Source: Loxodes magnus | Taxonomy: Eukaryota; Ciliophora; Karyorelictea; Loxodida; Loxodidae | Reading direction: 5' to 3' | DNA: 64,000 nucleotides | NCBI GenBank assembly: GCA_946699065.1 | Contig: CAMPDV010002334.1 | Span: 1-64,000 of the forward strand | Part shown: positions 1 through 12,189 of the stretch, one piece after another | Numbering within the stretch: position 1 is the first letter of the stretch | Layout: every line of letters starts with the position of its first letter | Notes under the pieces: generated by a model | Database searches by the model: none | What the model was told of the DNA's origin: nothing | Seen by the model: the letters and a program-made list of their open reading frames with translations, nothing else | Position numbers and translations under genes: made by a program

Positions 1-1404
1 CAATTTATATAATACGTAATGTTAGGACCAGATTTAAGTAATCTATTTTTTCAAGCTACTTTTTCGCAAATTTTATCGCTTGACTTTTTAGTTATAAAGA
101 TGAGCAATTATTTCTTTTGAACTAGTGTTCTCTTTAGTTCAATCTTGGCCTTTTTTATCATTTTTCTATATTTAGCTTTTTTATTCTAATTCGAGGTGAA
201 GTATAAAAGCAATTGTATACTAAGAAATTTGGGAAAGTTCTCTTATCTTTTTAGTCCTATTTGACAGAAATAATTTTTATGCCAGTTATTTTTATACTAA
301 CAGAGATATACAAATGCAGCTATGGTAGAGATAGCAATTTAAATGAAGAAATAGAAATCTCCGAAAGCTTTTTAGATATAAACTGCTCTAAATAATGCTT
401 TACATAAATGCATTTTATAGCCATAGCCTTATCAACCCTAGCTTTATTTTTCTACATTCCTTTAGTAAGTTTTTAGTAAGACCTCACTGATAAGAATTAT
501 AAGGAGATACTATTCATATAAAATAGCAACCCTGATATATTGTACTTAAGAGCACTATTTAGAATTATAATAGTAATTTTGAGTTAGGCTTTAAAAGAAT
601 TTCATCCTTTCCTTCATGGTATTATTTACTCTCTAATATTTCTAGTTTTTGCTATTCTAGTGCTTATAAAGAAGGCTTTAACTTACCTAAAATTTAACTG
701 AATGTAATTTATTCTTCTTCTACTTACTTCCTTCATAACTGCAATAGTGGCTTTATCATTCTAAACCTCTAATTCAGGGAAAATAGTTTTATAGATAATA
801 CTTATATCAGGTATTGGATTAATCTTTATAGTAGGTATAGTAGTTATGATTAAATACCCTTCATACCTCAAATAAATAAAGCCAGATTTAGTAAACTTAT
901 TTAGATTTGGATTTAGACTAAGAGTAGATGTAGGTATACTAAATAAGCATATAGATACATAAAACAAAAGAATATAAATATATAAACAAATATTCCTTTA
1001 GAACTCTAGCAACTCAGCTTTAATGAGAACAAACTCTTCCTAGGATTAAAAGTGAATAGCATCTTTACAAGACAAATAAACTCTTATGAGCGTTAAGAAC
1101 TAAGTCACTACTTTTGTTTTAGAAGAAAGCTAAGAAAATAACTTTACAATAGATTACTCTTAACAAAAAATGAATGAAAATACTAAAAACTAAAGTATAA
1201 ATCCTTGAGTTACTAAATTTAAATTAGATAGCAAATAAAGTAAGTTATTCTTATAGTAAACAGAAGCTAGACAGGAAAATAGCATACCTTAGGAATATGA
1301 AATAAAGGACCTTACTTAACACTATAACTTTTCATTTTAAAACTATTAAATTTTAAATTTAAGATTTAAAGAAAAATAGGCTATGTCTTATTCTAATTAA
1401 ATGA
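1..1404 (+). pseudogene. C-terminal part of polytopic membrane protein, frameshifted copy
   Basis: Aligns base for base with 38801-40207, the C-terminal part of the intact gene at 36227. The frame starts at base 1 (CAA TTT ATA TAA) and encodes the membrane-spanning part and tail. Relative to the intact copy it lacks one T near 259, has two extra bases near 466-473 and one extra A near 562, leaving the frame shifted. Counting by eye, silent and replacement differences between the copies are about equal, fewer replacements than neutral drift would give. One silent change is TAA (762-764) against CAA (39560-39562), which supports TAA as Gln. The short indels lie in homopolymer-like runs, so assembly error is an alternative to true decay. 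The 5' part would lie before the window. Confidence 0.7.
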
Positions 1405-2000
1405 CTAAGTTCTATTTAAAAATATTTATTTCATACTAATTAGATATATTTATATTGCTTGCTATTATTTTTTAATTTAAAGGTATAAATAAAAAGATTT
1501 AATGGCTTATAGTCACATCAAATTTTTATTAATTATGCTAACGGAAAGTAAATTAAATGAACCTTGTAATAGTTAAAAAGAGTTAACTTAGTTATTAAAT
1601 TTCCTTTAGCTATTTTTTATAATTTTAACTAAATAGTTAATTAAAATTATTAGCCCTAGTATTAGTACAATTCTATTTATGATTTATTAGCTCTATTTAG
1701 CATTAATTTGCTTCAATTAACTGAGAAATGAAAAGTTTAACTTAAGATTAAGTTATTAATTAAATTCTTTATTTTCTAATCTTAAGATAAAGTCCTTATG
1801 ATTTATATTTATTAATTAAGCCAAAACATTATTAAAACTGTAAGTTTTGCTTTGAAATATCTAAAAGTTTCAACCTAATTAAATTAATAGCTTACTTTTT
1901 AAGTATTGCTTACAATTACAAAGATAGACACTACTGGGATAGTTAGCTTATGATTAAGCTAAAAAAAATCAGATTAATAGAATAAAACTCTTGATATTTC
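1405..2000. other. AT-rich gap between genes
   Basis: About 600 bp of very AT-rich sequence following the membrane-protein fragment, matching 40208-40820 with many small indels. I recognise no gene, RNA or repeat here. Confidence 0.5.
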
Positions 2001-4735
2001 ATGTCAAGCTGAATAAATAAAGCATTGCTTATTATTTTTCAAGATGGAATTTCTCTTAAATTACAAAACTAAGTCAGGACTATTACATTAAGATGAGTAT
2101 TCCTCATATAGGATATGCATGAGAACTATTATTTAATCTTTAAATAAATCTTTAAAATGATTAAAGAGAATTATTGCAACTGAAGTTATCATAGAATGAT
2201 AATTCTTGTAAAATATATGGTTTTCAATGCTATAATTACAACGGATGAAGATATTAACTTTTATCATAATTTCTACATTTTTAGTCTAAATGTAAAAAGC
2301 AACTTGTTTCAAAACATCTTCAGACCAAGAAATATGAAAAAATCTTGCTAATAATTAAGTAAATAAAAATTAGAAAATTTTATAGATTTTTACTCTTATT
2401 TTTAGGTATCCTGATCGAGCAGTTTTAATACTCCAATTTATTAAGGAATATCATATATCCTAGATAATTTAGACATTTGAAGACTAAACTAAGAAAAATT
2501 TGGAAAATAATTTAAATAACTTAATTTTATTTCCTTATATTTTCGAACTAAGAACATTGGTATTTTCTAATTAACCAAAACATTATATTAACAAGAAGAT
2601 AAAATAAAAATGGAAAAGCTATAAAAGCAATCTCCATAAAATTAATAAAGCTAAATAATTAAGAAATTAACTATTGATAAAATTAGAAAAAGCATATATG
2701 CAATAATTGATAAAGTTGTATTTATTTAAATAAAAATAATATATAAATAGAGTTATTATAAAGAAGGAGTTTTATCATTTTTAATAATTTAGATGAGGAT
2801 AGCTGTGGCATGCACATATAATCCAAAAACTTATTGAAATTATAATCCAAATTTTTTATTTAATTTTATAATAAGATTATCCCCTTTTTTATTATTCTAG
2901 ATATATTTAATTATATCCTCTACAATAAAATTTAATTTTTTTATTTATTTTTCTATTTTCTAAGTTTGCTAATATAAAAAAATTGTATCCTAAACAACTG
3001 TAAGCATATCATATTTTCCTCTCTAATTTCAATTTGTTTGTTGATATTTAAAATGGTGTCGAAATTTTTATATTCAGCTATAGCTCTTTTAAACCAGTTG
3101 AAAAGATATTATCACAATTTTTTTATGATTGATTATTGACAATGTATCTTAAATTGCATTAAAAGCTAAATCTAACTTAAGGAAGATAATTAATTTTAGT
3201 AATTTATATCTGGATAAGTACATTAATATTTAATTCTTTGTTCTTAAATTTGTTTTTATTTATAATACTTTTAATTTAATTTAAGCTACTTAAATTATGC
3301 AGATGATTCTTCTTTTAGTTTGTAAGATATACATTTAATAAATTGATTATGTGGTTTAGCACATCAATAGATTAAACAAATTTAAAATTAATATTTATAA
3401 ATTCTCAATTATTTCCTTTAATTATGCTGATAAATACTCGTACTAGATAATCATCATTTCTTGTAGTAAAGTTTTCCACTTTGGTTTATCTCAAAGTCTA
3501 ATACTTTCAAGTATTTTATTTACATTTATCACTGCTTATTAAATTTAAATTCTAACAAAAATTTTAAATATTATTTTGCCATCGAACGCACTATAAATTA
3601 GGAAACAAGGGATCAGGCTTGAGATTCATTTGTTTAAATATTGCGTTTTTGTACAAAATTTTAATATTCGAATTCTATTTTTTATTTTCATAATAATTCT
3701 GTGAGCATTGCTTACTTCTGCTTATTAGAGTTTTTCAGAGAATTAACAAAATACCTTGGCCAAAAGTTTAATTTAATTTTATATTAAGATAAATATTCTT
3801 CTAAAACCTAACTCTTTGGCTTTTTTAGTTTTTTTAGTTTTTTAAGAAGATTCGATGATTTTTACTCTTTATTGATAAGTAAATTTTTAGCTGATTTCTT
3901 TATCCACAATTTTTTCTATGCTTAAAAATAAAAATTTTGATTCAAAAGTTGATTTAATTAACACAAAAGCTTTGAATCCCTTTTATAGTTCTTCAATTAA
4001 AAATAACTTTTTAATTTACCCTGTTTTTGTATACTTCTTTTAGTGAATCAATATTAAGATGAACCTAATTATTAATAGCTAGCTAAGCATTAAATAAAGC
4101 ATACATTAGAAAAAACTTTTTCTTATTTCATTCAATTTTTTCTAATCTTTAGATGCTGCTCTTAACTTGGGGATATTTTACAGACTAACTTTAAAAATTA
4201 ATTTCAACTAAAATTTATTCCAAAAAGAAATTAATTGCAATTTTATAGAAATTTATTTAAGTTAATGAAGCGAAATTTTTTTATAATAATTTAAATTTAT
4301 CAATAAATAATTATTTTACTCTTTTATAAAATTGTTTGTTTTGCTTTTAATAATTTAACTATAATCTAATAACCTTATAACTCTTTATACTTAGAATATT
4401 TAAAATTTTAAAAGTTATTTAGCATTCTATCATTAAGATTAATTAATATATATCATTTTATTTGAAATTCCCTCCAAATTTAAAAAGTTATCAAATAAAC
4501 ATATAATTGTTTCTTATATAAGCTTTATATTTTAGTTTGCTCCATTTATTTAAACTTATTTTCCTTTTTATTATTTAAAATTAGTTGCTAGTATTATTGC
4601 TTATCCATTCTTTATTTTTGCTAAATTCAAGATATTTTCCTAATAAATATCTAGAATGCCTTTTTTTAAAAATTTATTTACTCTTACTTCTACTTAGTTA
4701 GATCAATTTTATAAATAAAGCAAATATATTAGTAA
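2001..4735 (+). pseudogene. Family B member (degenerate), copy 1
   Basis: Function unknown. Read with TAA/TAG as Gln and TGA as Trp, this stretch gives protein-like blocks richer in G than their surroundings. One begins near the ATG at 2044. Another at 2650-2685 reads AKQLRNQLLIKL and matches SKQFRNILVKL of the family B copy at 12910-12947. A third at about 2770-2797 resembles an LLSFLxxLDE block also found in the copy at 13.1 kb and 47.5 kb. Downstream to about 4.7 kb one forward frame stays plausible. Against copy 2 (40862-43560) there is an in-frame 9-bp deletion but also several 1-bp indels, so at least one copy is broken. Start, end and exact frame are unresolved, and in a code without stops an open frame is weak evidence. 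Confidence 0.3.
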
Positions 4736-4925
4736 TTTGTTTACTATATTATTATATATAATACATCTTTTAAAAGGATTCTAAGCAACAACCAGGCTAC
4801 GGCAGGTTAAATGGAACCAAATCGAAACTCTGAATGCACTAGAAATGGAATGCTCAGTAGTTAAAAATCTCCACTATTGATTAATATTAAAAGATTCTAA
4901 TGAAAGGTGGAATGGAAAGCCAAAA

Positions 4926-5480
4926 ATGTCAAAAACAACAAAAGCAAAATTAATAAAGATAAAAGATAAAACCCAGTTCATACTTAAGCCCAAAATAAGG
5001 AATTTCTCTCCGCCATTGTGCTGAAAGAACAAATAATGTGAATATACGAGAACGCATATTAAGATCTTATACATAGTGGCGATTACGTACTTTAGCTATT
5101 ATTTAGACAACATAGCATGAGATGGATAAAGCATTACAGAACAAGTAGCAATTAAAGAATTTAGAGAATGGTATGGTAAAAATATGGCAAAAGAAATGCA
5201 AGATTCACAGTGAAATCCAACGGCTCAGTATTTGTTGTATTCAATGGCATGAAAAAATATATGAATATCACAAGCAAAAGAATATGAGAATAACGAGGGA
5301 AAAAATTTCAATTGAATAGAAAAATTAGCATTAATAGTATGGCCCACATAACTACAAAATATATTTCAACTTAAATGAATTTTCAAATATATTTGAAATA
5401 AAGAAGCCCATAGAAAATACGGAAAGATTAGAGGAGACATAATGCACACATTTCCAAGCATAAAGATATTAACAGGAAAA
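4926..5480 (+). CDS. ORF1 (gag-like) of LINE 1
   Basis: A continuous frame begins MSKTTKAKLIKIKDK at the ATG 4926-4928 and stays protein-like for about 180 codons. It includes a Trp-rich stretch FREWYGKNMAKEMQ, using TGA as Trp together with TGG. After about 5480 the best frame changes. In copy 2 a following block reads KCNQCGQKGN, a zinc-knuckle-like C-x2-C pattern whose usual His is Asn and whose last Cys is missing. ORF1 proteins of non-LTR elements bind RNA; that role here is inferred from position upstream of endonuclease and reverse transcriptase. The copy 2 version is frameshifted near 44250. Confidence 0.5.
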
Positions 5481-6779
5481 ATATGAGTATACAAGACTTA
5501 GAAAACCTAAAGGAAGCTAGTAGAATTCCAGAGGTAATAGATCTGCAGGGAAAATTAATGAAAATATACCACCCTTTAAATTTTAAGGTCAATCAATGCG
5601 GTCAGAAAAGTAATACAGATAAATAAAGTAGAAGAATCGAAACAGTAAAAGTGAAAAAAATATTTTAATAAGTTAGGAAGATAACAAGCAGAGATTAGCA
5701 TAGTTCTCAATTAGTCCGGGTTAGCAATGGCACAAGAAGAAAAAGAGATAATAAAAGAGAAAGAAAAGATGATAATTAAAGAAAGAGAAGAAAGATTAAT
5801 AGAAGAATGATAGTAGGAGAGACTTAAAAAACTAAAAAGAAATAAAAATTAAATCTTATTATAATGAAATTATGAATGATCATTATTTCTCGCAAAAATG
5901 AGATTGAGCATACGTAAAAAGATTAAATAAAGATACATTTGTTTATTTGGGTAAATTAGAAAAGATTGATAAGGGACAAAAACCAAGCAAAATTCAATCT
6001 AGAAAGATGATACAATGAGAAAGGAGGCAAACTCTAAAAATAAAATTGGGAAAATAATAAACAGGATGTTACAGAATATTATGCTAAAAAAGAGGAATAT
6101 CAAAAATATCTATATGAAACAGAAGAATTATAGGCAAGAAGAGAATTACAAGCAAGCAAAAAATGACAAAATAAAAGTAGATGGAAGTAATAAACACTAA
6201 CTAAGATATAAAAAGCAAAAAGACCACTTTAGAAATGAGAAACAAGAAAACAATATGAGGTAAGAGTAAGAGACGAAGAATAATGAGAGTAAAATAAAAG
6301 AAGTATAAAAGGAAGAGGATCTGAAGGAAAATGTAGAAAAGAAAAAGGATAAGGAAAGAGAAGAAATATTATAGAGCAGATTGAAGAATAACAATTGGGA
6401 TAAATATTAAAAATGGTACAGCAAATGTAAGAGGAATATGAATAGAAAAACGCATTAGCAAAATTTATGAAGCAAAAAAGAATCCTCACTATGGCTAATT
6501 AAGAGATCTAAATCGAAAACTAAAATGAAATGTGTAATATAGCAGGATTTAAAAACTTGATTAAGTGGAATAAGAAAATGAAAAGGTGTAGATTTTTACA
6601 TAAAAAGCGAAATATGTGATGAAATAAGAGAAATAAAAGGTGGAATAAACTAAACGATACTTTTCGGAGATCGTCAATAATAAGCATAGAAATAATGAAA
6701 AAACTTGCTGTAATAAATGTATATGAACCGCTTGCGAATGATTACATTTATTATGAACCATACTACAACTTATTAAATT

Positions 6780-8500
6780 AATTCAAAATATTAGCGGCAG
6801 GAAGAGGAATCAGTGTAATAATAGTAGGAGATTGGAATGCTTACATAGAAAAGTGATTACCCAAAGTAACAAATTCAGCAGGAAAAAGAATGTTTTAGTT
6901 TATGGAACAAAATAACTTAATATGTATTGGCACAGAGAACTTAGGAATGTATGCATATTAAAACAATGAATATAGATAGATTATTTTTGTAATAGAAGAA
7001 AAACTGAGGGGAAAAGTAATGAAAAGTGACTTATATTTTTCGCATATAATTGGAGAACTTAGACCAGAAATTACACAATTAATTATTGAAAAAACAATCA
7101 GAAAGAAGAGAAAATAATAAAGATAAACTATGCACTATTAAAAAGATAGGAATTTTAGAATAAATTTGAAAGATATACATAAGAAAACATATAGAAAGAA
7201 GAAATGAGCCATAAGAATGGAGAACAAATAAATAAATGATGGGGACAAAAATTGGAGAAAGGAGCATAAAAGATATGCAGAATAATTAAAAATAGTAGAA
7301 ACAAATTATAATACTAAGAAGAAACGAAAACGAGAAAGAATAATTTCAGAAAATAAAATAAACGAATAAAGGCGATTGCGAAAGAAAGGAGTGAAAGTAG
7401 TGAAAGAATAGTAAAAAAAGTGAATAAAATATTAAAAAGCAAAAAAGGTATATATTTAAGCACGAATGAAAGATTTAAATTTAACTTCTTTATTAATAAT
7501 GTAAATAAAGGAAAATTTACAGAAATGTGGAAGAAATTAAAAAATCTATTCAATAGAAAAAATAATTAATGAATACCATTTTAGAAGAAGATATTTAAAG
7601 TTTCAAAAATACATATCAAAACTTATATGAAAACGGGGATAACACTTTATCTAAGAAATTCATAAATGAAAATAAAATAGAAATGTATGAATATGAATAA
7701 TAAGAAAGCATGTACAAAATGAAAAGCAGTCAGACCTGATGAAATTAAACGAAGACTATTCTAGCAGAAAGTTAAAAATTAATAGAAATCATTTGCAGAA
7801 TGATAGCATAAATATTAAGAGAAGGAGTAATACCAGTAGAAGCGAAGAAACAATATATTATATTATTGTATAAAAAAGGAAGTTAAATGGATCCTTTGAA
7901 CTATAGGCCAATCTCCTTACTTAAATATTCTCTAAAGGTCATAGATATTTGGATTTTGTAGTAAATGTAAGGTCATCTACACAAATATCTAATACGGTTT
8001 CAAAAAAGATAAATCTTGCGCATTTTTCATTTTTAACTTAAGAACAGTATAAGAATTAGTATCTAGAAATAATAAAATCACTTATGTGATTATTGTTGAT
8101 ATTCAGAAAGCATACGATTCAGTCTAGAGAAGTAATATATGATTGATTTTAAATTAGCAAATAAGTACCAAGATAACTTAATAATCTACTAGTTAATTCT
8201 ATGATGAAGAAGAGATTAAAATAAAAATAAATAATATATTAGCAGAAGTCTTCTAGACAAATAAAGGTGTAAAACAAGGTAGCATTATATCTCCTAGATA
8301 ATTTAACTTGATAATAACAAATATTTTTCATAGTCTAGAAGAACAAGAGTTAGATATTACAAAATGATATAGAAATAAAGAAGTATAGAAGCATATGCAG
8401 ATTTTTTGCTTTTGAGAATGACCTAGCACTAGTAAGCGAAAGAGATTAAGTGGAAGAAGTAATCTAAGAACTGACACAATAAATGGATAAATTTTAACTG
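6780..8500 (+). pseudogene. Endonuclease/reverse transcriptase remnant of LINE 1
   Basis: The endonuclease part shows IIVGDWNAY (GDWN at 6827-6838). The reverse transcriptase part shows LYKKGSQMDPLNYRPISLL, motif A VDIQKAYDSV (8095-8124) and a KQGSIISP motif. The catalytic YADD box is interrupted: AYAD ends at 8402 and DLALVS resumes at 8420, so 17 bp separate the two aspartates and shift the frame. The enzyme would be inactive. Motifs lie in more than one frame, so further frameshifts exist. This region is absent from copy 2. Confidence 0.75.
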
Positions 8501-8715
8501 CAAATTGCAAATAAAAAAATGAATGACCTGAAATCAGAAGAGAATAAATATGAAAATATTGAAAAAAAAATAATATAGATACCTTGAGAATAGAAAGAGT
8601 TAAATCTTTTTGGGTCATGTTAAGGAAGAAAATATAAGTTTCGAAAAACATAGAAAAACTATGGAAAAATAGATCGAAGCACGCAAAAGATGTAAAAGTG
8701 AGTGACAAGGAAATA

Positions 8716-9131
8716 TGATTGTTCCTTTTGATAAGCTGTACTTTTTTTTAATACTTTATTATCTTGCTAATAAACTTCTTTTTGCAATTCTTCATTTATC
8801 TTTCTATTCGGTCTTTCTTAAGCAGTTTCTTGATAACTTTATCCTATGTTCTGATTAAGTAAAAAGATTTGAAAATTTTAACTGGAGCTGAACATGAGCA
8901 CTTAAAAGATAGTCAAAAAAATTTATTACTCGCCAAATAATTTGAAGCTAAAGAAATTGTATTTTCGTCTTCTATACATTCACAATCTAATAAATTAAAA
9001 GCAGTATTGGAAGTTTTTAAATTTTCTTTTAAGTTAAAGGAACATTTTCGAGCAGAATTACTGATGGACTTCACAAAGAAAATTGTTTATAGCTTTTTTT
9101 AAGCTAGGCTTGGATCTCAAATTCTATCTAA
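8716..9131 (-). pseudogene. Family A member 1 (fragment)
   Basis: Unknown function. On the minus strand, just after the shared upstream block (9132-9198), a frame reads through LLDCECIEDENTISLASN to KCSCSAPVKIF. The latter matches KCSFAAQARIFVY of the copy at 22.5 kb and KCSFTVPVRIFVY of the copy at 14.6 kb. The position equivalent to the start codon is ATT. The gene is cut off near 8716, where LINE 1 sequence begins, so the C-terminal half is missing. In copy 2 only the first bases beside the upstream block remain (45256-45309). Confidence 0.55.
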
Positions 9132-9198
9132 TTTATTATAATTTTAAACATTATATCAAATTTATACAGTAGTTATTGTAAAAATTTTAAACTAGAAA
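9132..9198 (-). promoter_or_regulatory. Conserved upstream block of family A, member 1
   Basis: Read on the minus strand, TTTCTAGTTTAAAA is followed by CAATAACTACTGTATAAATT and TTTAAAATTATAATAAA. The same order and spacing precede the other two family A members. It contains a TATAAA-like core. A promoter or 5' leader is inferred; it could instead be the terminal part of a mobile unit. Confidence 0.5.
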
Positions 9199-12150
9199 AA
9201 TGAAAATAAGCATGAGAGGTAAATATTTTGCTTTAATATTGATGGTTGTTGATTCATAATAATGGTTTTAAAAATATAAAGGAATTTAGAAGGAAAAACT
9301 AAATAATAAAATTTATCTGATGGATAGTTAAAGATAAGGTAATGGCAGTTAATAGAGCAAATTAATTTTAGAACTGTATAGTTGCTAAAATAATAAGATA
9401 ATTAGTTATAAAATTATTGTTCTTTCAAATTATGATAGAACTATATTTCTATATAAGATCATTTTAGAAATAACAAAATTAATTGTTACTAATTTAAAAT
9501 CTAAAAATATCAGAGAAAAAGAAGCTGAATAAACCAATAGAATCCTTAGACTAAAATAAAAATATATGATTTACTTTCAAAGCAAATATTTATCTTACCT
9601 AAAAAATTAAATTTAGAATATTAATAGATATATAGCCTAGAATAAAGTTGAAAGTCTATCATAAATTTAAAATAATTAAAAATACATTGTATACTTCAAA
9701 AGTTTGATACTTCTATAATATGCCATAAGAGTAAGTTCTATATAGATATCAAATTGAAAAATATAAGAAATATTTAATTAAGAGAGAATAAATAACTGCA
9801 TACACTAGAATTATATATATCTAACTTAAAAGAAATAAAAGAATTGAAAATAAGTGAACAAAATTATTCTAAGCCAAATAATTAAATATAAATTTGCAAA
9901 TATATTGTTATTTTTAATTTATATATCTTGATATATTTTGATTTTATTCATAAAGAAATCTCAAAATTTTTTAAAATTAATTAGCTTAGCCTGGCATAAA
10001 ATTAAATTTAATTACTATTAAATTAATCTAGATTCACTTTATAAATTTTGTTTTCTTTTGTATGGATAAATAAAGATTAAATAAACTTAAAAAGAGATCT
10101 ACATAAATGAATAATAATAAATTTAAATAAACTTGAATAAAAGGAACAATTAAAGAAATTATTATTTTTGTATAAATGTATTGAAATAAAATATTTTAAA
10201 TTAGTAATAAATCTTTTAGAGAATTTAAATCAAGCTAGGAGAATATTTAGTAAAATTAATTTAAATTAATTATAATTAAAATATTTGATCATATAAATTG
10301 ACTTTGATTGAATAAATGTAAAGATATTTAAGTTTTAAATCATGTTTTGCTTAATAAAATAAATAGCTTATTTATTTACAAATAAATATTTTGAAAAGAA
10401 AATTTTGAATTAAAAAGAAGATTATATTTATTATGAATGGAGATAAATGTAATAAAAATCTTGAATTTTAAAATAATAGTTAAAATAAATATATAGTACT
10501 GCTTAAAGTATTTGATTTAGTTGTTTATTTAATTAGATTAAATAATTAATAACATTTTTATTTTTATATTTTCTAGCTTTTTAATTATCTTTTTCGAAAT
10601 TAATCTAACTTTATTAACAATCAAACCGAGCAATCAAAAGAATTCTTCTTTTTCCATATATTCTTTAAAACTTATGAGTGAAAAATTCTTTTTTGAGTAT
10701 AATTTTGTCTGTGCAAAATAAAAAATTAATGAATTAAATAAAAAATTACATGAAAAAGGTAAAAACAAAATCTTTGCTAATTTTAGAGATTATAGACAAA
10801 TAATTTAAATTACTATAAAATAAATTCCTTAATAGAAATAATTTTAAGTTAAATAATAAATTATTTATATATTTTAGCTATCAAATTGCTAAATTAATTT
10901 TAAGTTAAAATTTTTAATCTTTATATGGATCTAATTTATAGAAGTTATTTGCTCAAAAGTCTTCATATACTTTTGAGATTCCTCAGTATAATTTAGTAAA
11001 TTTTAGACTTTAAAAGTGCTTAATATTTTGGTGTAAGCTTAATAATTTACATGTCTTCTATATAATTACTAATGTTGATTGCTCTTTAAAAATATTTATA
11101 TCTTAAATCTAATATTTATTTAATTCTAATTTTTAAATATGAATATATTTGATTAGATATTCTTGAATTATTCTTAAATGTATTAAATAAATAAACATTT
11201 CTAACAATTTTCTTTAAAATTTAGATTAATAATTTAGGTTTGATTTTAAGTTTTACTTATTTCTGGAAATAGAAAGATGATATAATTATTTGTTTATTCT
11301 TATTTATTGTTAATAATTTGTAATTTAGATCTTTAATATTTAATGATAACTTCTATTTATTTATATCTAAAGTTCCTTTTAAAATTTAATTATATTCTCA
11401 TATAATTATTGTATTATATAAGTCTATCTATTTTGAAATCTAATAGATATATAGGTATTAACTATTTAAAGTTAATTATAGATAGTAGTATTTTTATATT
11501 TTATCTACATTTAGTATTTCTTAGAAATAAAAGGAATAGAGTAGTAATTGTTAAATTAGGTATATTTAAAGAACTGTAAATAATCTTTTTAGTTAAAATC
11601 TTTATTTCATTATAAATTTTAATCAGAATCATAAAGATTTTAAAGTACTAGACTCTAAGTTTAATTTTAGTATTTCTAAGTGATTATATATATTTATATA
11701 ATTATAAAGCATATCTAAAATAATGTAAGAATAAATAAAATAAGAATATCTTAAATTAAGTATAATAAATTAAATTAAAAAATAACTTATATTGCTTTAT
11801 ATTCAATTATTCAGTCTTTTCCAATACTTACCTTTTTATTTTCTCCAATCTTAATTTTAAATCAATCATATCAGATTCAATCTTCATGTTTATTCATCAA
11901 TTCAAATCTTAAAATTATTTTAGTGAAGAAAATTATTAAATCTTAAGGTATAAATAATGAGGAAATAGAAGTGATTATTAAATCAGTATTTAGAAAGCCT
12001 TAATAGAAAATTTTATTTAGTATTATGTAAATTAACAGATAGAAGATATAAATTAAAGCTTTAAGATTATTAAATCAAATATTTTTAAGAAATACGCTAA
12101 TTCTTTTAAATTAATTTAATAAGATTAATAGAAATTTAGAGTTACCATAG
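9199..12150. other. AT-rich tract including a 1.9-kb stretch absent from copy 2
   Basis: Bases 10204-12113 have no counterpart in copy 2; the missing part is bounded by the 10-bp direct repeat TTTTAAATTA (ending at 10203 and 12113). Within it, a forward frame from the ATG at 10674 begins MSEKFFFEYNFVCAKQKIN and stays protein-like for about 40 codons, but nothing supports it beyond composition. The rest matches 45310-46500 and I see no gene in it. Confidence 0.4.
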
Positions 12151-12189
12151 TTAAAATAACCTTTGTTTTACTGTTTTTATTTAAGCTAT

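Larger units (their letters stand above)
4776..8715 (+). mobile_element. LINE-type non-LTR retrotransposon 1 (degenerate)
   Basis: Carries, in order, a gag-like ORF1 (from 4926), a charged coiled-coil-like stretch (5.7-6.5 kb), an apurinic-type endonuclease signature GDWN (6827-6838), and reverse transcriptase motifs: NYRPISLL (7899 on), DIQKAYDSV (8095-8124), a KQG..SP motif near 8270-8300 and a broken YADD box (8394-8422). TAA, TAG and TGA all occur inside the coding blocks. Several frame changes and the split active site make it dead. No C-terminal zinc motif is seen; the element stops at about 8715, where a family A fragment begins. Only its 5' part survives in copy 2. End points are approximate. 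Confidence 0.8.

Noticed and set aside
761-967. 68-codon minus-strand frame, longer at 39481-39765
   Set aside because: It lies opposite the membrane-protein frame, which has motif, length and copy-comparison support, so it is a shadow.
6015-6489. Lys-rich forward and Phe/Ser-rich reverse frames
   Set aside because: Part and antisense of the charged, coiled-coil-like region of LINE 1; not separate genes.
8328-8708. 126-codon minus-strand frame
   Set aside because: It is antisense to the LINE 1 reverse transcriptase remnant (motif C region) and has no motif of its own.
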